The position numbers were made by a program, and so were the translations under genes. From Paenibacillus lycopersici (GTDB lineage Bacteria; Bacillota; Bacilli; Paenibacillales; Paenibacillaceae), in contig NZ_CP048209.1 in NCBI RefSeq assembly GCF_010119935.1, forward strand, positions 1,793,501-1,857,500: a stretch of 64,000 nt of DNA, read 5' to 3'. Numbering within the stretch: position 1 is the stretch's first letter; every line of letters starts with the position of its first letter. Positions 53,819-62,223 of the stretch are shown here, in pieces. The notes beneath the pieces are model-generated. The model saw only the letters and a list, made by a program, of their open reading frames with translations. It was not told the DNA's origin and made no database searches.

Positions 53819-53868
53819 GCAATTTCCTTAAAGCATCATCAAAACAAACAAAGAATAGGTGAATCTCT

Positions 53869-54609
53869 ATGGAGAAAGAACTTATTAATAAGATAGCCTT
53901 CATAACTGGTGGGAGTTCAGGTATAGGAAGAGCAACTGCACAATTATTAGCTCAACGAGGAGCTAATGTATTTATGGTTGATATCGATGAGTGTGGGGGA
54001 GAAGAAACAATATCATTAATAACAGCTGAGGGAGGGACAGCTGTCTTCCATAAAGCCGATATTACCAAGGAATTTGAAATCCAAAGATCGATAGAAAAAT
54101 GTATAAATGAATATGGGAGAATAGATTCTGCCATTAATAATGCAGGCATATGCATCGGATCAAAGACAGCAAAATATTCGGAAGAAGATTTTGATAGAGT
54201 AATACAAGTAAACTTAAAAGGAACATGGTTATGTATGAAACATGAGATCATATTCATGAAGAAACAAGGGTATGGATCTATTGTGAATACCTCATCAATA
54301 GCAGGACTTGTAGGACTGAAACATCATGCTGCATACGTGGCAAGCAAACATGGAATAATTGGTTTAACCAAGACAGCAGCAGTTGAATATGCTTCAAACG
54401 GTATAAGAATTAATGCCGTTTGTCCAGGTACAATAAAAACAAGTTGGGTAGGAGAGAATACCAGAAGTTTAGATAGATTGCATCCAATGGGACGTATAGG
54501 GCAACCAGTTGAAATAGCAGAAGCCATTTGCTGGTTAAGTTCTGATAAATCTTCGTTTATGACAGGTCAATCATTAGTGATAGATGGAGGAAGAATTGCA
54601 GGAGAATAG
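53869..54609 (+). CDS. Cassette 7: short-chain dehydrogenase/reductase
   Basis: 246 residues, a full classical SDR: TGGSSGIG (13-20), NNAG (90-93), catalytic S142/S143, Y156 and K160 (YVASK), and the PGTIKTSW segment. The C-terminal DGGRIAGE is usual. An oxidoreductase of unknown substrate using NAD(P); D38-like acidic residue after beta2 (VDID) favours NAD. Its 3' end lies 35 bp before attC7. It is a common type of metabolic cassette gene. Confidence 0.9.
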   Translation: MEKELINKIAFITGGSSGIGRATAQLLAQRGANVFMVDIDECGGEETISLITAEGGTAVFHKADITKEFEIQRSIEKCINEYGRIDSAINNAGICIGSKTAKYSEEDFDRVIQVNLKGTWLCMKHEIIFMKKQGYGSIVNTSSIAGLVGLKHHAAYVASKHGIIGLTKTAAVEYASNGIRINAVCPGTIKTSWVGENTRSLDRLHPMGRIGQPVEIAEAICWLSSDKSSFMTGQSLVIDGGRIAGE

Positions 54610-54644
54610 GAAGTTCTAGGTATATCAAGGAAGGAGGAAACTGC

Positions 54645-54805
54645 GCATAACACCGTATTCACGCATCGGGCCATCCGGCCCTCGGTCCGGCAGGGGTATT
54701 TCGAGGAAGTAGTGACAGCCGGACAACCCTGCACTGGCTAAGTCCATCGGACCTGGGCTGGCGCCCTTAAGCCAGTGAGGGTTCGTGAATACAAAGACGT
54801 TAGAT
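54645..54805 (+). repeat. attC7 (161 bp)
   Basis: GCATAAC ... GTTAGAT; arms GTATTCACG / CGTGAATAC; right branch AACCCTGCACTGGCT / AGCCAGTGAGGGTT. Left end complementary to the cassette 7 start over 16 of 17 bases. Confidence 0.92.
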
Positions 54806-54844
54806 GAAACTGCCTAAAGCCTAAAAAGAAGTAGGTGCCCAAAA

Positions 54845-55288
54845 GTGACAAAAGCTAGATTAATCCAAGAAAAAGAATTAGAAGATCTTCTAATATTGTA
54901 TAAATTCCTTCAACCTAGTGATCCTGAATTGAATAGATGTAAAGACTTATATGAACATTGGAAAGACATATTAAATGATAAGAATATGAATATTATAGTT
55001 ATTGAACATAATGAGGTAATTGTTGCATCTTGTGTATTAGTTATCATTAAAAACCTCACTCGAAATGCAAGGCCATATGGATTAATAGAGAATGTAATAA
55101 CTCATCAAGACTATAGAAGACATGGGTTTGGGCGAATGGCCTTAGAAAAGGCCAAGGAAATTGCTGAATTGAAGAATTGTTATAAGTTGATGTTAATGAC
55201 CGGTTCCCATCGTGAAGAAGTACATAAATTTTATGAAAGCAGTGGATTTATAAAAGGTAAGAAGACTGGATTCATAATAAATATGTAA
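54845..55288 (+). CDS. Cassette 8: GNAT N-acetyltransferase
   Basis: 147 residues from GTG 54845. [25 protein letters not shown] is the acetyl-CoA loop (RRxGxGR), and [15 protein letters not shown] the C-terminal GNAT signature. Start codon and RBS (TAGGTG) are modest. Substrate unknown; acetyltransferases are frequent cassette cargo, including antibiotic-modifying ones, but nothing here points to a drug. AT-rich codons. Confidence 0.87.
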   Translation: MTKARLIQEKELEDLLILYKFLQPSDPELNRCKDLYEHWKDILNDKNMNIIVIEHNEVIVASCVLVIIKNLTRNARPYGLIENVITHQDYRRHGFGRMALEKAKEIAELKNCYKLMLMTGSHREEVHKFYESSGFIKGKKTGFIINM

Positions 55289-55326
55289 AAAGCACTTGAA
55301 AGTAGATTCGAAGAAGAGGCAGCATC

Positions 55327-55488
55327 ATCTAACACCGTATTCACGCGGCGGGCATTCGCCCTTGGTTTGGACCGAGGAATTTCGGGGAAGCGGATTCAGC
55401 CACACCACTCCTGCGAGGCTAAATCTTCGACCCGGCTCCCTTTGGTCACCTTAAGCCTCTCGGGTTCGTGAACACAAGCACGTTAAGC
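55327..55488 (+). repeat. attC8 (162 bp)
   Basis: ATCTAAC ... GTTAAGC; arms GTATTCACG / CGTGAACAC. Left end complementary to the cassette 8 start over 15 of 17 bases. Confidence 0.92.
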
Positions 55489-55530
55489 GAAATTGCGAAA
55501 TCTTAAGTAAAGAAATGTATAGGGCAATAA

Positions 55531-55881
55531 TTGAACCATTTAAGTAATATGTTTTATGGAGGAGCCTTATTGAAATCTTTAACAATTAGAACACTTATAT
55601 TTACAATGCTTTTTATACCGACTTTCATAACCATGTATTTACTATTGAAATTCTATCCACATACCGGGCTAGGAAGAATCATATCTCTGCCGGCTACTAT
55701 TCTATTAAATATAGTGATAATACTAATAGGAATTAGAATCTCAATGAATAGGGCAAGAAGTTCTACTGTTTTTATTTGGATATTAATTATTTTAATAACT
55801 ATAAGTGTCGCAATCATTTTGTATCCACAAGATTATGGACCTCATGTCATTCAAAAGATTTGGAAGGATGTAAGTGACTAA
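55531..55881 (+). CDS. Cassette 9: small three-helix membrane protein
   Basis: 116 residues from TTG 55531; an internal TTG at 55570 (LKSLTIRT) with GGAGGAG upstream is an equally good start and gives 103 residues. Three membrane helices: LIFTMLFIPTFITMYLLL, ISLPATILLNIVIILIGI and STVFIWILIILITISVAIIL. A short polar C-terminus follows. I know no family. Small membrane proteins are a recurring cassette class in this array (also at 58784 and 60865). Confidence 0.65.
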   Translation: MNHLSNMFYGGALLKSLTIRTLIFTMLFIPTFITMYLLLKFYPHTGLGRIISLPATILLNIVIILIGIRISMNRARSSTVFIWILIILITISVAIILYPQDYGPHVIQKIWKDVSD

Positions 55882-55928
55882 AATAAAGGAAGACAATTTG
55901 AAGGTGTTTCAAAGAAGTAGGCAACATC

Positions 55929-56074
55929 GCTTAACACCGTATTCACGCTGCGGGCTGATGTAGAAGTACCGAGGGTGGATTCAGCCGGACAACCCTGCAC
56001 AGCCTAACCGCATCGCGGCCGTTCCCGTTGATCACTTAAGGCAGTGAGGGTTCGTGAATACAAGAACGTTAAGC
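55929..56074 (+). repeat. attC9 (146 bp)
   Basis: GCTTAAC ... GTTAAGC: here both boxes match because two adjacent cassettes share the same core. The first hairpin is shortened (CGGGCTGATGTAG). Confidence 0.9.
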
Positions 56075-56429
56075 GAAACCCCTGGAATGACATCATTTTA
56101 ACAGACTCTTCTATTATTGCATCGCAAACTTGATGCGCTCCACACTCTTTATGACAAACTCGACTTAAAAGACCTTTAAATTCTAAGGGAATCTTAGCCT
56201 CTAGGCATCGAGAACCTTGATGCTCTTCATCTCTGTATAGAGAAATTGGAAAGAATCATTAAAATACCAGATTGAAAGACCAGATGAAGGATTTCATTTG
56301 AAAGGCATTTTTAAAAGACATTTAAAGGCGATAACGAATAGAACAAATTGGAAGAAAAATGAAGTAAAATTGGATTCATTTGAAAGAAGAAGAGCGATTG
56401 TGGAAGTAATTCGAGAGGTCAGGGGCATC
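56075..56429 (+). other. Cassette 10: no convincing gene
   Basis: A 360-bp cassette without an open frame of useful length. A short stretch, LLLHRKLDALHTLYDKLDLK, can be read at about 56110-56180 and may be a gene relic. The right third is made of degenerate TTTGAAAGGCA / TTTAAAGGCGA units similar to those at 63650-63770. Bounded by normal attC sites. Confidence 0.5.
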
Positions 56430-56555
56430 GCTTAACACCGCATTCACGCATCGGGCTGTCGCCCTCGGTCCGGATCGAAGTTGAGAAACCTGGAAGTGGA
56501 TGCAGCCGGACACACCCGACATTCGTCGGGCGTCGAGAATGCAACAACGTTATCC
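56430..56555 (+). repeat. attC10 (126 bp, short class)
   Basis: GCTTAAC ... GTTATCC; arms GCATTC / GAATGC; right branch CCCGACATTCGTCGGG. Left end complementary to the cassette 10 start over 15 of 17 bases. Confidence 0.9.
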
Positions 56556-56726
56556 GAAACCTTCGAGGGCATATTAAAGACATATTAAGATAGCATCAAC
56601 AACACGAAGAACAGAATACACTAGTCGCGCCAGCAAGCGAGAAAATGGGTAACCCCCTTCGCCACCGCGGCGCTTTTTTATGAAGATAGAAAGTGCCAAT
56701 CCACCAAAGATGGGATACAATACCAG

Positions 56727-56824
56727 TTAAGAGCACTTTTAAGAGCACTTTTAAGAGCACTTTTAAGAGCACTTTTAAGAGCACTTTTAAGAGCACTTTT
56801 AAGAGCACTTTTAAGAGCACTTTT
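56727..56824. repeat. 12-bp tandem repeat, eight copies
   Basis: TTAAGAGCACTT repeats without change eight times. Read on the + strand in one frame it would give KSTF repeated; on the other strand LLKV repeated. Two more copies sit in the scar after attC2 (51346). Confidence 0.95.
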
Positions 56825-57694
56825 ATGACAGAACAATATTGCTTATATGATCCAAGAAAACCATCATCTTTTATTGAAATAAAACCGGAAGATTATCAAG
56901 ATGTTAAAGTGGCAAAGACTAGTCTGCAGATATTTTTATATATGGAAGAAAAACTTAACTTTGTAGTCGAAAGAAAAGGAAATAATGGAAATATCATTAT
57001 CGAATTTAGTCATTCCTCTAGCCAGTGTTGAATGGACCCTTTATGTGAATGAAATACATAGGATAAACCGCAGAATAATTTACTTATTGACACCACATCT
57101 AAAATGTACTTGGATAGTATTGTTCATGATTTAAAGATGGTTTGTATTGATAAACCAGATATAGTAACCGTATTCGAGAAACTTAAAAATAATGAGTATG
57201 ACAATGTTATGGGTTATAGAGTTATGGAAGCAATAAGAAATTATGTTCAGCATAGAGGCCTACCTATACATGCGATTTCACATAAAACTAGTAAAACTGT
57301 TGATGATAGAATAAAACACTTAATTGTACCAACTTTAAGATTAAAGGATATTGAGAATGATAGTAAATTCAAGAAAAAAGTGCTTGAAGAATTAAAACTG
57401 GCAGGAGACACCGTAGACATTAGACTTTACATTCGGCAATATATTCAATCATTTTATAAATTCCAAAAATTTATTAGGGACATATTAATAGAAGATGTTG
57501 TTACAGCTGATGAGGTTTTTAATAAATATTATACGTTATATGAACAAAGTTATGGTAAAACCACGTCATTAGCAGTTTCACGTTTACATTTAGATAAATT
57601 CCATATAGAACCAGTGCAATTTTTAAGTGATGTAATCAAACGTCGCAGAGGCATTTCGTGGAAGCCGATTCAGCAGACAACCCTGCGAGGCTAA
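56825..57694 (+). pseudogene. Cassette 11: frameshifted gene of unknown family, fused to a cut attC
   Basis: Three protein-like stretches continue each other in alternating frames: MTEQYCLYDPRKPSSFIEIK to NNGNIIIEFSHSSSQC (56825-57031), then SVEWTLYVNEIHRINRRIIY in the next frame (about 57024-57100), then MYLDSIVHDLKMVCID onward back in the first frame from 57104, with EYDNVMGYRVMEAIRNYVQH. Read as one, it would be a protein of about 270 residues with compensating frameshifts; I believe this is one decayed hypothetical gene, not two. The 3' end runs directly into the remaining part of attC11 (from about 57647), so the natural C-terminus is lost too. Confidence 0.6.
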
Positions 57695-57761
57695 GTGGCG
57701 GAGCCACCAGGCCCTAAGGGGCCTTAAGCTTCTCCGGTTCGTGAATACAAGAACGTTAGAC
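57647..57761 (+). repeat. attC11, left part deleted
   Basis: Starts at GAGGCATTTCGTGGAAGC inside the left branch; right branch and CGTGAATACAAGAACGTTAG are intact, ending GTTAGAC. Confidence 0.8.
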
Positions 57762-57792
57762 GAAATCATCAATCAGAGAGGAAGAATTATCA

Positions 57793-58608
57793 ATGACCTT
57801 AGGGAGATTTCAAAGTTATGAAGAAAGATATGCTGGAGGCTCTCAATCATATATTAAATTTCAAATTAGTTTTTATCGCTCCAATTTATTGAAATCTGTT
57901 GCAATAGCAAGCATTGAAACAGAAATAGAAAAGCTAGAAGGAATTGTTTCTAAACTATCTGAAGCTAAAGATAGTAACGGAACAAGCGATAGTAAGGAAA
58001 GTAAAAATAAAAATGAAAAACTGGTGGCAGTCGAACTTAATGAAGATCAATTTGAGTTTCTTAGTGGAGTAATGAATTTCACTCATAAGGAACATGTCAT
58101 TTTAGATACATATCTTTATTCTGTACTTGTTGTTTTTCTATGGGGCGCCTTTGAAACGTATATTACATCAGTATTCAATGAATTATTTCACTTAAAGCCA
58201 AGTATGCTTAAGAGCAATGAAACACTTCGTTATGAGGAAGTCATTGATAATTTGAACGATCCATTAAAATTGATTATGAATAAAGAATTAAACAAGATCG
58301 GCCACTTTAAGTTAAAAGAATACATTGAATACTTAAAAAACAAAATCAATGTAAAATTTGAGGATGAACTAGAAAGTACACTTTCTGAAATTTATTTGAT
58401 TCGAAATATTATTGCTCATAATACGGGTAAGGTAAGAGATGATTTTGTAAAGCTGCTACCAAAAGAAATTAAAACTATTGATAACGAAATTATCGTTACA
58501 ACCGAATATTTTGAAAAGGCTAAAGACACCATTAGTAATTCCGTAGAAATAATTGAAAAAATGGTGCGAGATAGCTTCTTCAAGAAGCAGATTGATGACA
58601 TCGTCTAA
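57793..58608 (+). CDS. Cassette 12: HEPN-domain protein (predicted RNase/toxin-like)
   Basis: 271 residues, mostly helical. The HEPN ribonuclease motif Rx4H is seen at R204-H209 (YLIRNIIAHN). An N-terminal coiled-coil-like segment (about 38-75, ETEIEKLEGIVSKLSEAKD) leads into a four-helix core (VILDTYLYSVLVVFLWGAFETYI). Layout resembles RiboL-PSP-HEPN and MAE_28990-type HEPN proteins, known from toxin-antitoxin and antiphage loci. No obvious antitoxin partner is in the cassette. The gene's stop codon TAA is formed by the attC box (GTC-TAA-C), and its last codons form the cassette's right inverted repeat. Confidence 0.8.
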   Translation: MTLGRFQSYEERYAGGSQSYIKFQISFYRSNLLKSVAIASIETEIEKLEGIVSKLSEAKDSNGTSDSKESKNKNEKLVAVELNEDQFEFLSGVMNFTHKEHVILDTYLYSVLVVFLWGAFETYITSVFNELFHLKPSMLKSNETLRYEEVIDNLNDPLKLIMNKELNKIGHFKLKEYIEYLKNKINVKFEDELESTLSEIYLIRNIIAHNTGKVRDDFVKLLPKEIKTIDNEIIVTTEYFEKAKDTISNSVEIIEKMVRDSFFKKQIDDIV

Positions 58609-58748
58609 CACCATATTCACGCTTCGGGCCATTCGGCCCTCGGTCCGGCTGAGGGATTTCGAGGAGACATTTCAGTCGGACACACCGTTCCCCCTAAGAT
58701 AAGATCTATCTAAGGGGGATCGGCGTCGTGAATACACGAACGTTATAT
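58603..58748 (+). repeat. attC12 (146 bp)
   Basis: GTCTAAC ... GTTATAT; arms ATATTCACG / CGTGAATAC; right branch CCCCCTAAGATAAG / CTATCTAAGGGGG. Left end complementary to the cassette 12 start over 19 of 22 bases, the longest match. Confidence 0.92.
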
Positions 58749-58783
58749 GAAACCTCATGCAAACAATAAATTAAGGTGGCTCG

Positions 58784-59356
58784 ATGATGATATTTCAAAA
58801 ATTCAAGATAGTTCTGGTAAGTATTTTATTAGTGTTATTTGTTCTTTTCCTTGTGTTTTTCACTTACAAAATGATGAAAGATAACCACTTAGATTCCCAA
58901 TATGTTAGCGGACTTCTCGGATCAATTGTGGGTGGAGTATTTACTTTAACCTCGGTGTGGTTGACAACAGAACTACAGGAAGTAAAAAAATCATTTGATG
59001 GTCTACCTATAAAAATCCGAAAATTATCTCAATTGAGTAATGTTCTATGGAGATTAAAGGAAGAAGTGGGGCAAGATAATGTTTCTGACATAAACAAGCT
59101 TAATTCTGAGTTGCTAGACCTAGCAGCTGAAATTGATGGGAAAACTTATTCTTCAGTACTTACATTAAGAGAGCTATTGTTGAAATACTATTACGAGAAT
59201 ATTAATTGTCGAGACAATAGAAATGATTTTGGTGAACACGTACTTATTAAAACAGAGGAATACATTTCTTTGAAATCTAGAGTTTACGAGATGATTCTAG
59301 AGAAATATAAAAACATAATAGGATATGAAGAGCTCCTTACAAACAAGTATAAATAA
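58784..59356 (+). CDS. Cassette 13: two-helix membrane protein with cytoplasmic helical domain
   Basis: 190 residues from ATG 58784 (AAGGTGGCTCG upstream). Helix 1 at about 8-28 (IVLVSILLVLFVLFLVFFTY) and helix 2 at about 40-60 (VSGLLGSIVGGVFTLTSVWLT), then a soluble helical domain (about 65-190) with LKEEVGQDNVSDINKLNSEL. This two-TM-plus-soluble pattern occurs in several membrane-associated defence effectors, but there is no recognisable enzymatic motif. Function unknown. Confidence 0.75.
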   Translation: MMIFQKFKIVLVSILLVLFVLFLVFFTYKMMKDNHLDSQYVSGLLGSIVGGVFTLTSVWLTTELQEVKKSFDGLPIKIRKLSQLSNVLWRLKEEVGQDNVSDINKLNSELLDLAAEIDGKTYSSVLTLRELLLKYYYENINCRDNRNDFGEHVLIKTEEYISLKSRVYEMILEKYKNIIGYEELLTNKYK

Positions 59357-59393
59357 AACGATTGCAAGTAACTCAAAGAATGCATTTGGCATC

Positions 59394-59554
59394 ATATAAC
59401 ACCGTATTCACGCTGCGGGCTTACGCCCTTGGACCGGACCGAAGTAGAAGTGCCGAGGTTAGATTCAGCCGGACAACCCTGCGAGGCTAAGTCTGGCGAC
59501 CGTTCCCTTCGTTCACTTAAGCCTCTCGGGTTCGTGAATACAACAACGTTATAT
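59394..59554 (+). repeat. attC13 (161 bp)
   Basis: ATATAAC ... GTTATAT; arms GTATTCACG / CGTGAATAC; right branch AACCCTGCGAGGCTAAG / CTTAAGCCTCTCGGGTT. Confidence 0.92.
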
Positions 59555-59595
59555 GACATTACCCAGTGATTATTTTTAAGGAGGGACAAAACAAA

Positions 59596-60024
59596 GTGCA
59601 TGAGAGAATTCAAGTAAAACTAACTGTTGATTTAACACAATATCTCAATGGCCTTGTGGCTGGAACTGAAGGTTATACAATTGGGAATTATGGGATTTGG
59701 TCGCGAGCTAACGATAATTTTACGGGAGTACATTTTCCTGGGTTAGGTTCTCTAGATGTACTTTGGTCTTCTTTGGAAATAATTGATCAAAAATATTTAG
59801 AGGAAATGGAAATCCAAAGAAAGCAGAGGTTAGAAGAATTCAAAACCGCTAAAAACATAACTAAATATGTCGGGCCGAGAGGCGGATTTAAAGGTTTGAG
59901 TTTTGAATATACAAAATCTAATGGGACATCCGTTTCTTACTCAAATGGATTTAAACAAGAATCAGAAAAATTAATTGAATATTTTAAAGAGTTAAATTTG
60001 GAAATTGAAGAGAAATTAAGATAA
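59596..60024 (+). CDS. Cassette 14: uncharacterised 142-residue protein
   Basis: Start GTG 59596 with AAGGAGGG 10 nt upstream (a GTG at 59566 lies before the RBS). Sequence begins VHERIQVKLTVDLTQYLNGL and contains EGYTIGNYGIWSRANDNFTG, then LEIIDQKYLEEMEIQRKQRL (coiled-coil-like) and a Lys/Glu-rich end. I recognise no family. A soluble, charged, possibly alpha/beta protein. Its attC has lost the left half, so the natural cassette end is gone, but the gene appears complete. Confidence 0.7.
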   Translation: MHERIQVKLTVDLTQYLNGLVAGTEGYTIGNYGIWSRANDNFTGVHFPGLGSLDVLWSSLEIIDQKYLEEMEIQRKQRLEEFKTAKNITKYVGPRGGFKGLSFEYTKSNGTSVSYSNGFKQESEKLIEYFKELNLEIEEKLR

Positions 60025-60038
60025 TTTGAATGTGTTTG

Positions 60039-60109
60039 AGATGCTTGGAAGTGGAATCAGACGGACACACCCGACTCCGTCGGGCGTCGAGAATGCAACA
60101 ACGTTATAT
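60039..60109 (+). repeat. attC14, left half deleted
   Basis: Only GATGCTTGGAAGTGGAATCA, the CGGACACACCCGACTCCGTC branch and GAGAATGCAACAACGTTAT remain. Confidence 0.82.
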
Positions 60110-60146
60110 GACATTCTCCAAGTGCCTGAAGGGAGGAAAAACCTAA

Positions 60147-60698
60147 ATGCAAAACCTGTCATATTTAGCGCAGCTTCTCAAACAAAAAAATGAAGTAGAT
60201 AAACAAATTGCATCAATTTTAGGGAGACCAGCGATACTTGGTCATACAGGAGAATTTATTGCCTCAAGAATCTTTAATATTACTCTTCAAGAAATGGCCA
60301 ACTCAAAAGGCATTGATGGATATTTTAATAATGAGCCCCTTCAAGGCAAATCTGTAAATATTAAGTGGTATACCAAAGATTCAAGAATGCTAGATATAAA
60401 CCTAAACGGATTACCGGATTACTATCTCGTTTTGACTGGCCAAGAAAATTATTCACTGGGATCTTCAAAGGGAACTCATGCACCGTGGCTTATTAAAAGG
60501 ATTTATTTGTTTAACACAATCAAGGTAATAGAGAATCTAAAGGATAGGAAAGTAAAAATCGGAACTGCAACAAGTATTATTAAATCAATATGGGAACAAG
60601 GCGAAATATACCCAAAAAACATCAATAAAGACATATTACTATCGAGTGAACAAAGGGAGTTTTTAAGTCTATTCGATGAAGTGGGGAATGTCATATAA
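60147..60698 (+). CDS. Cassette 15: DUF6998-like protein, possibly nuclease-related
   Basis: 183 residues; GGGAGG upstream. GRPAILGHTGEFIASRIFNI, KGIDGYFNNEPLQGKSVNIK and WYTK....LPDYYLVLTG follow a conserved pattern that I associate with DUF6998-type proteins. The spacing E (HTGEF), D (GIDG), and K (VNIKWYTK) recalls a PD-(D/E)xK nuclease core, but that is inference. The stop codon TAA is built from the attC box (ATA-TAA-C), and the last codons (EVGNVI) encode the right inverted repeat of the cassette, which matches the cassette start over 17 of 18 bases. Confidence 0.7.
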   Translation: MQNLSYLAQLLKQKNEVDKQIASILGRPAILGHTGEFIASRIFNITLQEMANSKGIDGYFNNEPLQGKSVNIKWYTKDSRMLDINLNGLPDYYLVLTGQENYSLGSSKGTHAPWLIKRIYLFNTIKVIENLKDRKVKIGTATSIIKSIWEQGEIYPKNINKDILLSSEQREFLSLFDEVGNVI

Positions 60699-60817
60699 CA
60701 CCGCATTCACGCATCGGGCATTCGCCCTCGGTCCGGATCGAAGTTGAGAAGCCAGGTAGTAGAGGCAGCCGGACACGCCCGACTCCTTCGGACGTTGAGA
60801 ACGCAACAACGTTATAT
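60693..60817 (+). repeat. attC15 (125 bp, short class)
   Basis: ATATAAC ... GTTATAT; arms GCATTC / GAACGC (one mismatch); right branch CCCGACTCCTTCGG. Confidence 0.9.
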
Positions 60818-60864
60818 GTAATTTCTGTAAATGTATTTATATCTGTTCCTTTAGGTGGGATATT

Positions 60865-61263
60865 TTGAAATCAACAATCTCAATTATTATATATCTTGGG
60901 ATAGGTTATATTTCTCTTGGTCTTTTGAAGCTTATGGATGTAATAAAGATTGAATTCAAATTCATTTTCAGTTTCTCATTGGCTGGCTTTTGGTTCATTT
61001 TATATGATTTGTTTTTATTCATTTTAGAAACGAATACTAGTCGAAATCGATATATAAGTTTTGGATTAAGAGGAGGCAGGCAGTTATCTTTATTTTTAGC
61101 CATATTTACAATTGTGGTTGTACCGTTTAGTCCAATGAAATGGAACAATAACTTACTCAAGCAGGTTAATGACTCATTAGTATTTATAGGATTAGGTCTA
61201 GTAATAATTTTAATTGGAATGAAAACTCATCGGGAACTAAAGCAATCTAAAGAAACAATTTAG
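60865..61263 (+). CDS. Cassette 16: small four-helix membrane protein
   Basis: 132 residues from TTG 60865 with AGGTGGG upstream. Four hydrophobic helices: TISIIIYLGIGYISLGLLKL, FIFSFSLAGFWFILYDLFLF, LSLFLAIFTIVVVPFSPM and VFIGLGLVIILIGM. Basic, positive-inside loops (RNRYISFGLRGGRQ). No family recognised. It resembles the cassette 9 protein only in being a short polytopic membrane protein. Confidence 0.7.
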   Translation: MKSTISIIIYLGIGYISLGLLKLMDVIKIEFKFIFSFSLAGFWFILYDLFLFILETNTSRNRYISFGLRGGRQLSLFLAIFTIVVVPFSPMKWNNNLLKQVNDSLVFIGLGLVIILIGMKTHRELKQSKETI

Positions 61264-61288
61264 TGGATTCGAAGATGACATCAACTAC

Positions 61289-61415
61289 ATATAACACCGC
61301 ATTCACGCATCGGGCATACGGCCCTCGGTCCGGACCGAAGTTGAGAAGCCTGGAAGTGGGTGCGGCCGGACACACTTGACATTCGTCGGGCGTCGAGAAT
61401 TCAACAATGTTAGAC
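61289..61415 (+). repeat. attC16 (127 bp, short class)
   Basis: ATATAAC ... GTTAGAC; arms GCATTC / GAATTC (one mismatch); left end complementary to the cassette 16 start over 15 of 18 bases. Confidence 0.9.
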
Positions 61416-61435
61416 GAAATTCTATTGCGAAAGGC

Positions 61436-62206
61436 GTGAAAAACATACAATCCAAACCCTGTATTTATTGTGGTGATCTTCGAAACGACAAGTTATCAAA
61501 GGAACACGTAATATCAAAGTCAGTTATGGAAGTTGCATTTGGCAAACCAATTCTAAACACTGCAAGAGCAGAGTTATTTAAATCCGCTCTTATTGATCAT
61601 GAACAAGTAATAAAAGATGTTTGCATAGATTGCAATTCAAAATTAAGTATTTATGATGACGCCGGTAAAATATTAGCTTTGGAGATAAATAAGACGTATA
61701 GCCCACCCGATTCAATTCTTAGCGTAAATAAAAATATGATTGGATGGATATATAAAACTCATTTGAATCACTTGAGAATAATAGCTGATAGGGAGACTGG
61801 TGAGTATTATAAAGTTATTCCACGAATTTATAAATCTCTTATAAAGAATAGTCAAATACCACAATATAGCTTTCCTTTATACTTTCAAGGATGGAATGGA
61901 CTAAGTTATTTTTGGGATATAAATGATGAACGGAAAATTCCTTATTTCTCGTATAGAAGTGTCAGATATCCGGATATTGATATTATTATCTCTAATTTTC
62001 GAATAAAATGGCTCGATACATTTATGGTTTTCCCAAGGAATTTGAATTATTTGGACTTTGAAAGAAGATTGTCTGAAACGCTTAAAACTATTAAGCATCA
62101 ATTTAGGATCGCTCCTGACTTACATACTCCCTTTTCGAATTTGATCGTTTTTAAAAATCTATTAACTACAAATGAGATCCTGGAGAATATCCGTAAAATT
62201 GACTGA
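61436..62206 (+). CDS. Cassette 17: HNH-type endonuclease-like protein with CxxC zinc knuckles
   Basis: 256 residues from GTG 61436; codons upstream to 61376 belong to attC16. C9-x2-C12 (CIYCG), then S-K-E-H24-V-I-S-K, then C63-x2-C66-N67 (CIDCNSKLS): the arrangement of HNH-fold proteins with two zinc knuckles around the H motif and an Asn after the second pair. The remaining 180 residues are unique and end in NEILENIRKID. Such HNH proteins are common in defence islands and cassettes. Catalytic activity is inferred, not certain, as the final His of HNH is not obvious. Confidence 0.78.
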   Translation: MKNIQSKPCIYCGDLRNDKLSKEHVISKSVMEVAFGKPILNTARAELFKSALIDHEQVIKDVCIDCNSKLSIYDDAGKILALEINKTYSPPDSILSVNKNMIGWIYKTHLNHLRIIADRETGEYYKVIPRIYKSLIKNSQIPQYSFPLYFQGWNGLSYFWDINDERKIPYFSYRSVRYPDIDIIISNFRIKWLDTFMVFPRNLNYLDFERRLSETLKTIKHQFRIAPDLHTPFSNLIVFKNLLTTNEILENIRKID

Positions 62207-62223
62207 GAGGGCAATAGAACTTC

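Noticed and set aside
56693..56824. Protein with KSTF repeats
   Set aside because: The repeats are an exact DNA tandem array; a better start (ATG 56825) follows, and both strands translate into simple repeats.
61376..61435. N-terminal extension of the HNH-like protein
   Set aside because: Encoded by attC16 sequence; GTG 61436 places the CxxC motif at the usual distance from the N-terminus.
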